Source of the DNA: Aphodoplasma sp045592745
GTDB lineage: Bacteria > Bacillota > Clostridia > UBA1381 > UMGS1253
Assembly: GCA_045592745.1 (NCBI GenBank)
Contig: JAZNVH010000031.1
Location: forward strand, 1 to 64,000
DNA length: 64,000 nt
Direction: 5' to 3'
Both the position numbers and the translations under genes were made by a program. The notes beneath the pieces were generated by a model. The model searched no databases, was not told the DNA's origin, and saw only the letters and a list, made by a program, of their open reading frames with translations. Shown here one piece after another: positions 1 through 7,953 of the stretch. Positions within the stretch are counted from its first letter, which is position 1; the number at the start of each line of letters is the position of its first letter.

Positions 1-13
1 TCCTTCTCCGCCA
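1..13 (+). tRNA. 3' end of a tRNA gene, probably tRNA-Ser (cut by window start)
   Basis: The first 13 bases read as the last two bases of a T-arm, a seven-base acceptor strand CTTCTCC, a discriminator G and the encoded CCA. A pairing 5' acceptor would be GGAGAAG, common in clostridial tRNA-Ser, and G73 fits serine. The rest of the gene lies upstream of the window, so isotype and anticodon cannot be read. An identical 13-base copy lies at 2086-2098, which suggests this tRNA end served as an integration site. Confidence 0.65.
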
Positions 14-15
14 AG

Positions 16-50
16 GAAAACACAATTTAAAATTGTGTTTTCTTTTTTTA
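16..50 (+). terminator. Rho-independent terminator after the tRNA
   Basis: A perfect 12-bp A/T-rich stem (GAAAACACAATT with its complement, three-base loop) is followed by a run of seven T. It would end transcription of the tRNA. It lies inside the repeat-bounded cassette, so it may have arrived with the insert. Confidence 0.8.
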
Positions 51-85
51 TGTCAAAACTTTTTCAAAAAAATTTATTTTAAGTA

Positions 86-114
86 TTGCTTTTTTTGAGA
101 TTTTATGATAAACT
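86..114 (+). promoter_or_regulatory. Promoter of the MuF-domain cassette
   Basis: TTGCTT and TAAACT are separated by exactly 17 bases, about 45 bases before the ATG at 164. The TTG of the -35 box is also an in-frame potential start codon, but its role as a promoter element argues against translation from there. Confidence 0.6.
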
Positions 115-163
115 AATTCTCGCAAAGCGAACATATGTTTGTTTTTTTGGAAAGGAGAAAAAT

Positions 164-1390
164 ATGATAAATTCTAAAATTAGCACAAACTCAAATAAAC
201 AACCTGCTGATTGGGGGTTTTTCTTCCTAAGCGGATTGACAGGAAATTCGCCTAACAACTTCTATAAAATCCAAGTTGAAAAAACAAAAAATACCTGCAA
301 AACCTGTCTAAACATGGATAATAAAATATTTTTAATTAAAGAGGCTGTTATTGGCAAAAACTTTCCGCCATTTCACTCTAACTGCGCTTGTAGAGCTATC
401 GACAAAAACAATAATCCAGTAATCTTGTGGTCACAAAAATTTGTCAGTTCCATGGAACAAAGCTATGGCTTTACAAAAAAAGAAAGCGAAATTATTTTAC
501 ATGCTTATACATTGCTTATGGATGAAATTAACGGAATAGATATGACTAGGCAAGAAAAAATCCACTATATTTTCTCAAATTTAGCAGCTTTATGTAAAAG
601 CTATTCAAGCAAAGACATAAAATGGTGGGCGATTGCCAATGTTCCTTCTACGGAACAAGTTATGGGCCATCTAGTTGAATTAGGCATGGAAATCGGCGAA
701 ATAAATCTTTTATATGAAGCCATAAATAGACAGCACAGTAGTACAGACAAAAACATCAAGAAAGACTTTGCCCATGAATTAATACAATATGCGCTTTTTG
801 CCAACTATTCATTTATACATAATATTCTAGATATAGCTCTAGGCGATATGAATTCGCTTGGAAGTTACAAAGGCGATGTTTTTTCTTCGTATATGGATAT
901 AAAAGATATGAACTCTGATATTGATGGTATAAACGTTTACAACCGAATGTTGTCTAATAACAAAGGATTTATAGAAACAATTGTAGAATATAACACTAAT
1001 GTAAATAACGGAAAAATTAATCGCGTTGATGAATTTTTAAAATTTTATGGTAATGGTGACTCCCAAAAAGGCTTACAATATATCAAAAATGATTTAATGA
1101 ATGTTGACAGAGGTGCACATTTTATTAGTGGAACATATAAATTTGGTATATTAGGTTTTATTTTTGAAACCTTAATTGATATTGAATTCGAAAAATATGC
1201 TCATATATCAAAAAATTTTTTACATAATGATTTTCTCGAGGAATTTTTCAAGAAAAACAAAAATGCAAACAAGACCTTCAACGAAGACGAAACTTACGTG
1301 AACAGTAAAGAAAATATAAAAAATAAAGAAAGTATAACTAATGTTATGAAAAAGTTTATTAACTACCTAGAAAAAGGAATGAGTAAATGA
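164..1390 (+). CDS. MuF/SPP1-gp7-type phage head-domain protein, possible toxin
   Basis: The product is 408 aa. The start at 164 follows AAAGGAG with good spacing; the longer frame from TTG at 86 runs over the promoter. Residues about 36-80 carry Cys45-x2-Cys48, then PPFH (His71) and Cys74-x-Cys76, the pattern at the C-terminal end of phage minor head proteins of the Mu gpF/SPP1 gp7 group (TCxxC...PxHxxCxC). In phages this sits at the end of a portal-associated protein; here it is near the N-terminus, followed by about 320 residues of mostly helical sequence that I do not recognise. That part has striking polar motifs: DFAHE (201-205), GDVFSS (237-242) and DIDGINVYNRM (252-262). MuF domains joined to variable toxin domains are known in temperate phages, so a toxin role is plausible but inferred. 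There is no signal peptide. The next gene overlaps by four bases (ATGA), so the two are probably co-translated. The gene is clearly more AT-rich than the core genes nearby. Confidence 0.6.
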   Translation: MINSKISTNSNKQPADWGFFFLSGLTGNSPNNFYKIQVEKTKNTCKTCLNMDNKIFLIKEAVIGKNFPPFHSNCACRAIDKNNNPVILWSQKFVSSMEQSYGFTKKESEIILHAYTLLMDEINGIDMTRQEKIHYIFSNLAALCKSYSSKDIKWWAIANVPSTEQVMGHLVELGMEIGEINLLYEAINRQHSSTDKNIKKDFAHELIQYALFANYSFIHNILDIALGDMNSLGSYKGDVFSSYMDIKDMNSDIDGINVYNRMLSNNKGFIETIVEYNTNVNNGKINRVDEFLKFYGNGDSQKGLQYIKNDLMNVDRGAHFISGTYKFGILGFIFETLIDIEFEKYAHISKNFLHNDFLEEFFKKNKNANKTFNEDETYVNSKENIKNKESITNVMKKFINYLEKGMSK

Positions 1391-2022
1391 GAAAGAAATG
1401 GCTCATATATAGCATCGTATGTATCTTAATTATATCGTTTATTATATCGTTAATTATTAGAATAAACGATATAATAAACAGAAAAAATTCTATTGGATAT
1501 ATAATAGAGCATCTAAACGATTTTACAGATGATATTCATAATTTGGGATATGATACAAAAGTTGCATATACATTAGGCGAACTCTGGCCGGAGCGCCATT
1601 ACGACGATACTGCTAAAAATAAAAGTATCGGATATAAAAATCGCGGCATCCTCATTTTATATAGCAACAACACAGAGTATCACTTTGATATTGGATTTGA
1701 TAGTGGCAAAATTAAAAAGAGTGATTTTTCCGTTGTTATATCAAAAACACCAGAAAAAGATTTTAATATATTAGATACTATTTATCCATACGATATTTCT
1801 GTATATTTACTTGGTGAAGAAATAGATAAAAACTCTATTTTTAATCATCCCAATCACTATACTACAAACTTTGATAAATATGATAAATTTTATATGTATG
1901 CGCCGCAAAGAGATGAAGCTATCAAACAATATATAGCTATCGAGGAACTGCGCCAAATATATAAAGACTGTATCGAATTACAGAATAAACTTATCAATTT
2001 ATATACACAAAAGAAAAAGTAA
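1387..2022 (+). CDS. Membrane-anchored protein of unknown function, partner of the MuF protein
   Basis: The product is 211 aa. Its ATG overlaps the stop codon of the upstream MuF gene, indicating translational coupling. Residues about 5-27 form one strongly hydrophobic helix preceded by MRKK, so the remaining 180 residues are predicted outside the cell. The outer part is polar and tyrosine-rich, with alternating strand-like segments, and I recognise no family. Because it directly follows a possible toxin gene in a two-gene cassette, an immunity or partner role is reasonable, but only the position supports this. No terminator lies between the genes; the next one is at 2101. Confidence 0.6.
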   Translation: MRKKWLIYSIVCILIISFIISLIIRINDIINRKNSIGYIIEHLNDFTDDIHNLGYDTKVAYTLGELWPERHYDDTAKNKSIGYKNRGILILYSNNTEYHFDIGFDSGKIKKSDFSVVISKTPEKDFNILDTIYPYDISVYLLGEEIDKNSIFNHPNHYTTNFDKYDKFYMYAPQRDEAIKQYIAIEELRQIYKDCIELQNKLINLYTQKKK

Positions 2023-2085
2023 ACGTTATGAAAAAAACTCATATAACATAGCTTTGAGCCGTGTTGTGCATATGACTGGCAGAGC

Positions 2086-2098
2086 TCCTTCTCCGCCA
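2086..2098 (+). repeat. Direct repeat of the tRNA 3' end (att-like site)
   Basis: TCCTTCTCCGCCA is identical to bases 1-13, and the two copies diverge right after the CCA. The pair bounds the 2.07-kb MuF cassette, as expected when an element integrates into a tRNA 3' end. The true repeat may be longer on its left side, which cannot be seen because the window starts there. Confidence 0.7.
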
Positions 2099-2100
2099 CA

Positions 2101-2139
2101 TCTGGGCGTAGCATCTGTTACGCCCAGATTATTTTTTTG
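2101..2139 (+). terminator. Terminator next to the tRNA-end repeat
   Basis: A 10-bp GC-rich stem (TCTGGGCGTA pairing with TACGCCCAGA, eight-base loop) is followed by TTATTTTTTT. It starts two bases after the repeat, so it is plausibly the original terminator of the tRNA gene, displaced by the inserted cassette. It also ends transcription of the cassette. Confidence 0.8.
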
Positions 2140-2526
2140 TCCATTTTCTACTAACTCTTCCTTGGTGGGTGGGTTGAAATCATAGTCTTTTGTTTTGGCA
2201 AAGGTAGATTTGATTTGTATGTAATCTTCATATACGATAACTCTGTCTACCAATGACTCAATCAGTTGTTTGGTGTTAGATAGAGTTTTGTTTTTTAGCA
2301 TCTTTTGTGCATGCCATAAGGTGTACTCAATATCACTTTGTGATACAGGCGAGTTTTTTCGTGTCTGTTCCAGCTTTCTAAGTTTGCTTTGCAGGTTTGC
2401 CTTTTCTTCTTCCATTTTTTCTAGTTTCTCAAACAAGGCTTCTGTACGCTTTTTAATAATCATGGTTATTAGATACTCTATGTCACCCTCAAGACTTTTA
2501 TTTTTCTTCTCCAACATATATTGTAT

Positions 2527-2558
2527 AGAGCTATGAGAAATAAATCTCTCATAGCTCT
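2527..2558. repeat. 12-bp perfect inverted repeat
   Basis: AGAGCTATGAGA pairs perfectly with TCTCATAGCTCT across an eight-base spacer and is followed by TTTTTATA on the plus strand. It could act as a plus-strand terminator, or be the end of a lost mobile element, since it lies at the truncated edge of the recombinase remnant. Confidence 0.6.
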
Positions 2559-2566
2559 TTTTATAT

Positions 2567-2600
2567 AACAAAACTGACCCCGTTCGAAAAACGGAGTCAG
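2567..2600 (-). terminator. Terminator downstream of prsA
   Basis: Read on the minus strand, CTGACTCCGTT pairs with AACGGGGTCAG (one mismatch, five-base loop) and is followed by TTTTGTT. It lies about 90 bases after the prsA stop codon. Confidence 0.7.
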
Positions 2601-2690
2601 TGTGTTGCTTAATGTTTAATTGTACTACAATAATGTCTTTTTAGGACCGTCTGAACAAAATGACTCTGTTCAAAATGCCCGTCTTTTACT

Positions 2691-3707
2691 TTATTTAATT
2701 GAATTGTATATCTGTTCCTGTTTTACAACCGTAGCACTGCTTACCCATTCATCCATAAGCATAGTCTGATATCTTTCAGCCTTGATTGTTGAAATAATAG
2801 CATCGCGCACTTGCTCAAGCGGCTCAATCTCGGGATTTGACTCAAGTCTTTTTATAATATGATATCCAAAGCGCGTCTTTACAAGTCCGCTTGTTTCTCC
2901 AACAGAAAGTGCATAAGCTGCATTATCAAAATCAGCATCCATCTGCCCGTCATTGTGTCTGAAAGAATATCCCTCATACGAGCTTTCCGAGTCATCTGAC
3001 ATCTCGCGCATCAGTGTATCAAAATCCTCGCCTGCATTTAATCTGTCAAGAATTGACTGTGCCTTTTGTTTCGCCTGCTCATCTGTTGCGTCGCCGTTTG
3101 ACAGTGCAAGAATATGCTTTACAAATATAGATTCACGCACCATTTCTTCCTTTAAGCTATCATACTTTGCCAAAATTTCCTCATCACTGATAGTATTTAT
3201 CTTTTCATTTTCAGCTATATACTTTTCCTCAAGCTTCGATGCATACATATAATTTTGCATAATCTTGTCAAATGTATCAGACGAAACCTGCCATATCTTA
3301 AGCTGCTCTTTAAAAGCACTTTCACCGCCGTACATATTGACTATGCTCTGTCTTTGCTTTCTGAGGTTCGTTTTATCCTCCTCGGCAAGAACAACGCCTT
3401 CCTCTTTTGCTTTTTGCACCTGCACCATAAGTGAAACAGCATCATCAAAGGCCTTTTCCTTTGCGACATCTATTGCTTTTTTATTGTCAATTTCAATAGT
3501 TTGCCACGAACTTTCATCTGTTAAATCAAGACTTGATTCCTGCGCAATCATTTCTTTCATAGTACCAAGGAAGAAAGCATATTCCTCTCCTGTAACCTTT
3601 TCTCCATTAACGCTGAAAACCTCTCTTTTGTCAATGCCACATCCCACTAAAGATACTATGCACAAAACAACCGCACACACAAGCGCCGATATTTTTTTCA
3701 TTTTCAT
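2691..3707 (-). CDS. prsA: PrsA/SurA-type foldase lipoprotein (parvulin peptidyl-prolyl isomerase)
   Basis: The 338-aa product starts with a lipoprotein signal peptide whose lipobox is LVGC, predicting lipidation of Cys23 and anchoring on the outer face of the membrane. The middle is a SurA N-like helical region. A parvulin-type rotamase domain lies at about 190-290 (FVKHILALS through FGYHIIKRLES). Such foldases help exported proteins fold in the wall space. The gene is the last in the mfd-side cluster but has its own promoter overlapping the mfd stop codon. The family call is firm; prsA itself is the best-fitting name. Confidence 0.85.
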   Translation of the reverse strand: MKMKKISALVCAVVLCIVSLVGCGIDKREVFSVNGEKVTGEEYAFFLGTMKEMIAQESSLDLTDESSWQTIEIDNKKAIDVAKEKAFDDAVSLMVQVQKAKEEGVVLAEEDKTNLRKQRQSIVNMYGGESAFKEQLKIWQVSSDTFDKIMQNYMYASKLEEKYIAENEKINTISDEEILAKYDSLKEEMVRESIFVKHILALSNGDATDEQAKQKAQSILDRLNAGEDFDTLMREMSDDSESSYEGYSFRHNDGQMDADFDNAAYALSVGETSGLVKTRFGYHIIKRLESNPEIEPLEQVRDAIISTIKAERYQTMLMDEWVSSATVVKQEQIYNSIK

Positions 3708-3755
3708 ATCACATCAGCTCCTTATCTGTTGTTTATAAACTACTTTTGTGCTTAT

Positions 3756-3784
3756 ATTATAACAGATTTTTATTTCTACTGCAA
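3756..3784 (-). promoter_or_regulatory. Promoter of prsA
   Basis: On the minus strand TTGCAG and TATAAT are separated by 17 bases. The -35 box overlaps the last codons of mfd, so prsA can be expressed independently of mfd. Confidence 0.75.
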
Positions 3785-6700
3785 TTCTTTCATGCTCTGT
3801 AATAAAAACTTAATATTACTAAGAAGCTCTTTTTGAATATTGCTTACGCGCCTGAACAGTAAATACGGCCGCTCCCCTGCCGAAAAAAGCGCATTTCCTT
3901 TGCTTTGTGATACTGCAGAGGATATAACCCTCATATCAATCTTTGACGGCTCAAATACAAGCATAAGCCCCCTTGATGATTGTGATATTTCAGTTATATA
4001 CAGTTCTTGAGCCATAGCCTTTATAAGTGCGATATCAATTATATTGCGTACGCTTTGCACAAGATCTCCAAATCTGTCCTCTAATTCCTCCTCAACATCA
4101 TAACTGTCCTGAAGCGAGGTAATCGCCGCAATTTTTTTGTATATATCTATACGCAGATTTTGATTTTTAATATAGCTTTCGGGAATATGTGCATCAACGG
4201 GCAAATCTACCGTTGTGCTTATCTTATCTTCAATAACTTCGCCCTTGATTTCACTCACGCTTTCTTTTAAAAGCTTGCAATACATATCATAACCTACCGC
4301 ATCCATATGACCATGCTGCTGCGGACCTAAAAGGTTACCCGCACCACGTATTTCAAGGTCGCGCATTGCTATCTTAAAGCCCGAGCCAAACTCCGTAAAC
4401 TCACGTACTGCGCTAAGCCTTTTTTGTGCTACATCGCTTATGGATTTATCGCGCTGATATGTCATATACGCATACGCAAGACGATTTGAACGCCCAACAC
4501 GTCCGCGAAGCTGATAAAGCTGCGAAAGTCCCATTTTGTCCGCATTTTCAATGATAATTGTATTCACATTCGGAATATCAAGACCTGTTTCAATGATGGT
4601 AGTACACACAAGTACATTAATATTACCATCAAGCATATCCATCATTACATCTTCAAGTTCATCTTCGCGCATTTTGCCGTGTCCTACACCCACTTTTGCC
4701 TCGGGCACAAGTTCCTGTATCCTTCGTGCAACAGAGTGTATACCTGAAACACGATTATATAAATAGTAAACCTGACCGCCTCGCGCAATCTCTTTTCGTA
4801 TCGCGTCAGCAAGTATGTCATCATTTTTCTCCATAACATACGTCTGCACGGGATATCGGTTTTCGGGCGGCTGCGAGATAACACTCATATCACGTATGTT
4901 GACCATCGCCATATGCAGCGTACGAGGTATAGGCGTTGCCGTAAGAGTAAGCACATCTACGTTTTTGCGCATTTGCTTGATTGACTCTTTGTGCGCCACA
5001 CCAAAGCGCTGCTCCTCGTCTACTATCAAAAGTCCCAAATCCTTAAACTCAATATCCTTTTGAAGTAGTCTGTGCGTTCCGATTACTATATCTGTTTCGC
5101 CCGTCCTAAGACGCTTTAATGTTTCTTTTTGCTGGGCCGGTGTGCGAAATCTCGACAGCATCTCTACCCTTACAGGAAAATCGCTCATGCGGCGCATAAA
5201 ATTATTATAATGCTGCATGGCAAGAATTGTAGTGGGCACAAGATACGCCACCTGCTTTGACTCCATTACGGACTTAAACGCAGCGCGCATCGCCACCTCT
5301 GTTTTTCCATAACCTACATCACCGCAAAGAAGTCTGTCCATAGGACGCTCTGATTCCATATCCTTTTTTACTTCTTCAATCGAACGCATCTGGTCAGGCG
5401 TTTCTATATATCCAAAATTATCTTCAAACTCCCTCTGCCACGGTGTATCAGGCCCGAACGCATACCCTTTTGTGCTTTGACGCTCGGCATACAATTTTAT
5501 AAGATGCTCAGCAAGCTCGGCAGCAGAGCGTTTTACTCTCTCTTTCGTCTTATTCCAGTCAGCTCCGCCAAGCTTGTTTAAATGCACTTTTTTATCTGTG
5601 CCACCAATATATTTATATAATAAGTCAAGCTGGTCAACAGGCACATATAAATTATCTGTGCCCTGATACGAAATCTTTAAATAATCCTTGACAATTTTAT
5701 CTACTTCAAGCTTTTGTATGCCCTCATAACGTCCTATTCCATGTGTCTGATGAACTACATAATCACCCGGCGATATATCGGCGAAGGACTGAATTTTATT
5801 TCCGCTGGCGTTTGCAGCTTTTTTTGACTTTCTCTTGTTTTTAAGAAATATTTCTTTGTCGCTTATAAGCACAAAATTAAGCAGCGGATATTCAAAACCA
5901 CTTGACAGGCTTCCGTTTGTTATGACTGTCTTGCCTTTTGTAACGGACTCAAGCTTGGGCGAATACACGCACTCTATATTGCGGTTATTAAGCTCTGTGC
6001 AAAGGTTTTGTGCCCTGCTTTGACCGCCTGCCAAAATCACTACAGTTGCCTTCTTTTTGTGCCACATTCTAATATCATCACACAAAAAATCAATCTTACC
6101 ATGAAAAGAGTTTATACTCTTTGTGCCAAAGTCAATGTTTTGCTTGGCATGGTAGTCTATTCCCGAAAAAGATATCGCACAAAGTCCTACCAAGCGCTTT
6201 TGTAAAAGCTTTTCTATCACTTCAGAGTAATTTGCATAAAACGGCTTTTTTTCAGGCAATATAATGCCTTTTTCCATAAGCGATGCTATGGTTTCCGAAA
6301 AAGTGTCCTCATAAATTTTGGCATTTTCACCTACGCTTCGTGCTTCGTCAATAAAAAACAGCGTATCATCACAAAGCCAGTCAAAAATTGTAGGCACTTT
6401 TTTATATATATTAAAAATATATTTATCAAGCGAGGCAAAATAATACTTTTCACAAAGGCTTTCCATATCGGTTCCAAGCTGCTCACGCGCTCTTAGTACG
6501 CTGTCTGTCTTTTTTCTTTTAAGCTTTGATAAAGACGTCTTCATAGACTCTAAAAGAGCCTCTTTGCCACTTTCATCAAATATTATTTCGCGGCATGGAT
6601 ATACTCTTACACTTTCAACCTTTTCAAGTGAAAGTTGCGAAGACACATCAAATGTTCTTATCGAATCTATCTCATCATCAAAAAACTCAATTCTTATTGG

Positions 6701-7288
6701 ATTTTCCATACTAGCACCAAAAATGTCTACAATGCCACCACGCACGGAAAACTGACCGCAACCTTCGACAACATCTTCGCGCTTATATCCCATAATAATA
6801 AGCTTTTTTGTAAGCTCTTCGACTTTACATATTTCTCCAAGCGCAAAATCTATAATATTTTGTGTAAAATCCTGTTTTGGCGTGCAAAAACCAAGGGCAG
6901 CCTCGATGCTTGCAACTACAATACAATTCTCTTTTGTATCTGCAAGACGCGAAAGCGCATGAAGACGTTTTATGCTCATCTCACGGCTCACACTGTCAAC
7001 ATCGTAGTAAATATACTCTCTTGATGGAAAATGCACTACTCTTTCAGGTATAAAAAACTCAAGGTCTTCGCAAAGACTCTGTGCAGCAAGCTCTGTTGGT
7101 GTAATTATAAGTGCAGGCAAATCAAGCTTTTTAGTTGCAGCAAAAATAAGGTGCGCGCGCTGTGCACCCACCCCTGCAATTACATTTATCGGCGTAATAT
7201 TCTCTTTTATACAGCGTATAAGCTCATCAAATTCGCTGCTTTTATCAAACGGCGTCAAAAAGCTTAAACGCTCATTTGCTGCCTCCAT
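3776..7288 (-). CDS. mfd: Transcription-repair coupling factor Mfd
   Basis: Mfd removes RNA polymerase stalled at DNA lesions and recruits UvrA for nucleotide excision repair. The 1170-aa product has the full family layout: a UvrB-like N-terminal module, a CarD-type polymerase-interacting domain at about 490-570 (GDYVVHQTHGIGRYEGI), then an SF2 translocase with Walker A GDVGYGKTE near 656, DEEQ near 759, TATPIPRT and QLRGRVGRSNR, and a C-terminal TRCF domain. The start at 7288 follows AAGGAGG and overlaps the end of pth by 17 bases; the frame remains open further upstream but lacks a ribosome-binding site there. Confidence 0.97.
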   Translation of the reverse strand: MEAANERLSFLTPFDKSSEFDELIRCIKENITPINVIAGVGAQRAHLIFAATKKLDLPALIITPTELAAQSLCEDLEFFIPERVVHFPSREYIYYDVDSVSREMSIKRLHALSRLADTKENCIVVASIEAALGFCTPKQDFTQNIIDFALGEICKVEELTKKLIIMGYKREDVVEGCGQFSVRGGIVDIFGASMENPIRIEFFDDEIDSIRTFDVSSQLSLEKVESVRVYPCREIIFDESGKEALLESMKTSLSKLKRKKTDSVLRAREQLGTDMESLCEKYYFASLDKYIFNIYKKVPTIFDWLCDDTLFFIDEARSVGENAKIYEDTFSETIASLMEKGIILPEKKPFYANYSEVIEKLLQKRLVGLCAISFSGIDYHAKQNIDFGTKSINSFHGKIDFLCDDIRMWHKKKATVVILAGGQSRAQNLCTELNNRNIECVYSPKLESVTKGKTVITNGSLSSGFEYPLLNFVLISDKEIFLKNKRKSKKAANASGNKIQSFADISPGDYVVHQTHGIGRYEGIQKLEVDKIVKDYLKISYQGTDNLYVPVDQLDLLYKYIGGTDKKVHLNKLGGADWNKTKERVKRSAAELAEHLIKLYAERQSTKGYAFGPDTPWQREFEDNFGYIETPDQMRSIEEVKKDMESERPMDRLLCGDVGYGKTEVAMRAAFKSVMESKQVAYLVPTTILAMQHYNNFMRRMSDFPVRVEMLSRFRTPAQQKETLKRLRTGETDIVIGTHRLLQKDIEFKDLGLLIVDEEQRFGVAHKESIKQMRKNVDVLTLTATPIPRTLHMAMVNIRDMSVISQPPENRYPVQTYVMEKNDDILADAIRKEIARGGQVYYLYNRVSGIHSVARRIQELVPEAKVGVGHGKMREDELEDVMMDMLDGNINVLVCTTIIETGLDIPNVNTIIIENADKMGLSQLYQLRGRVGRSNRLAYAYMTYQRDKSISDVAQKRLSAVREFTEFGSGFKIAMRDLEIRGAGNLLGPQQHGHMDAVGYDMYCKLLKESVSEIKGEVIEDKISTTVDLPVDAHIPESYIKNQNLRIDIYKKIAAITSLQDSYDVEEELEDRFGDLVQSVRNIIDIALIKAMAQELYITEISQSSRGLMLVFEPSKIDMRVISSAVSQSKGNALFSAGERPYLLFRRVSNIQKELLSNIKFLLQSMKELQ

Positions 7289-7868
7289 CGTCCTCCTCCT
7301 TGATTGTTTTGTTAAACTTTGATGCAGCAGCGGTCGCACCAAAACGCATCATTGTAACAAGTGCGTCAGGGCACGTTTTTACTGCCGAAATTATATCATC
7401 AGCTTCCTCTTTGGAAAATCTGCCAAGAACATAATCCTTCAAATCATAATCAGCATGCTTTGGTGCTCCGACTCCTATGCGAAGGCGCATAAATTCATCA
7501 CTGCCAAGCTGGTATATAATCGATTTCATGCCGTTATGCCCGCCTGCCGAACCTTTTGCGCGTATACGCACCGAGCCCGAAGCAATAGATATATCATCAT
7601 ATACTATTATAACATTTTCACACGAAAGCTTGTAATATTCACATATCTCACGTATGCTCTCGCCGCTTAAATTCATAAATGTCTGAGGCTTTGCCAAAAT
7701 AACCTTTTCGCCCTGAAGCATTCCTTCGCCGATAAGTGCCTTGTGCTTTATTTTATTTACTTTTATATTATATTCTTTTGAAATATAGTCTATCACTTCA
7801 AAGCCTATATTATGCCTTGTCATTTCATATTGCTTACCCGGATTACCAAGCCCCGCAATCAAAAACAT
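7272..7868 (-). CDS. pth: Peptidyl-tRNA hydrolase
   Basis: Pth releases peptides from peptidyl-tRNAs that drop off ribosomes. The 198-aa product is of normal length. It starts with GLGNPGKQYEMTRHNIGF, carrying the substrate-binding Asn9 and catalytic His19, and has the VYDDISI segment with the partner Asp near 92. The order prs-pth-mfd is common in Firmicutes. Its end overlaps the mfd start, suggesting coupled translation. Confidence 0.97.
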   Translation of the reverse strand: MFLIAGLGNPGKQYEMTRHNIGFEVIDYISKEYNIKVNKIKHKALIGEGMLQGEKVILAKPQTFMNLSGESIREICEYYKLSCENVIIVYDDISIASGSVRIRAKGSAGGHNGMKSIIYQLGSDEFMRLRIGVGAPKHADYDLKDYVLGRFSKEEADDIISAVKTCPDALVTMMRFGATAAASKFNKTIKEEDDGGSK

Positions 7869-7901
7869 AACTATGCACCTTTACTTTCCTGATTATATGC
7901 C

Positions 7902-7933
7902 AAAAAGGTCGGTAAACATATGCCGACCCTTTT
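7902..7933 (-). terminator. Terminator between prs and pth
   Basis: On the minus strand AAAAGGGTCGG and CCGACCTTTTT form a stem with a ten-base loop, ending in five T, about 20 bases after the prs stop. A TATAAT-like box follows before pth, so pth-mfd may have its own weak promoter; I found no convincing -35 box. Confidence 0.7.
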
Positions 7934-7953
7934 GACTATGTACTTTATTATTT

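Larger units (their letters stand above)
2026..2517 (-). pseudogene. C-terminal remnant of a large serine recombinase
   Basis: The readable segment has the long charged coiled coil (EALFEKLEKMEEEKANLQ) and the late motif LVDRVIVYEDYIQI found at the C-terminal end of large serine recombinases of clostridial mobile elements. The catalytic resolvase domain and the zinc-ribbon region are missing, and upstream sequence shows no continuation in any frame, so the gene is truncated at its 5' end. No ribosome-binding site precedes the Met at 2517. The last 30 codons run antisense through the terminator at 2101-2139 and the tRNA-end repeat at 2086-2098, so the original C-terminus is uncertain. It marks an older integration at this tRNA. 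Confidence 0.7.

Noticed and set aside
86..163. Longer start (TTG at 86) for the MuF-domain gene
   Set aside because: The TTG is part of a well-spaced -35 box, and a strong ribosome-binding site precedes the ATG at 164.
2026..2571. Intact recombinase gene
   Set aside because: The catalytic domain is missing and no ribosome-binding site is present; the first 18 codons lie in an inverted repeat outside the family.
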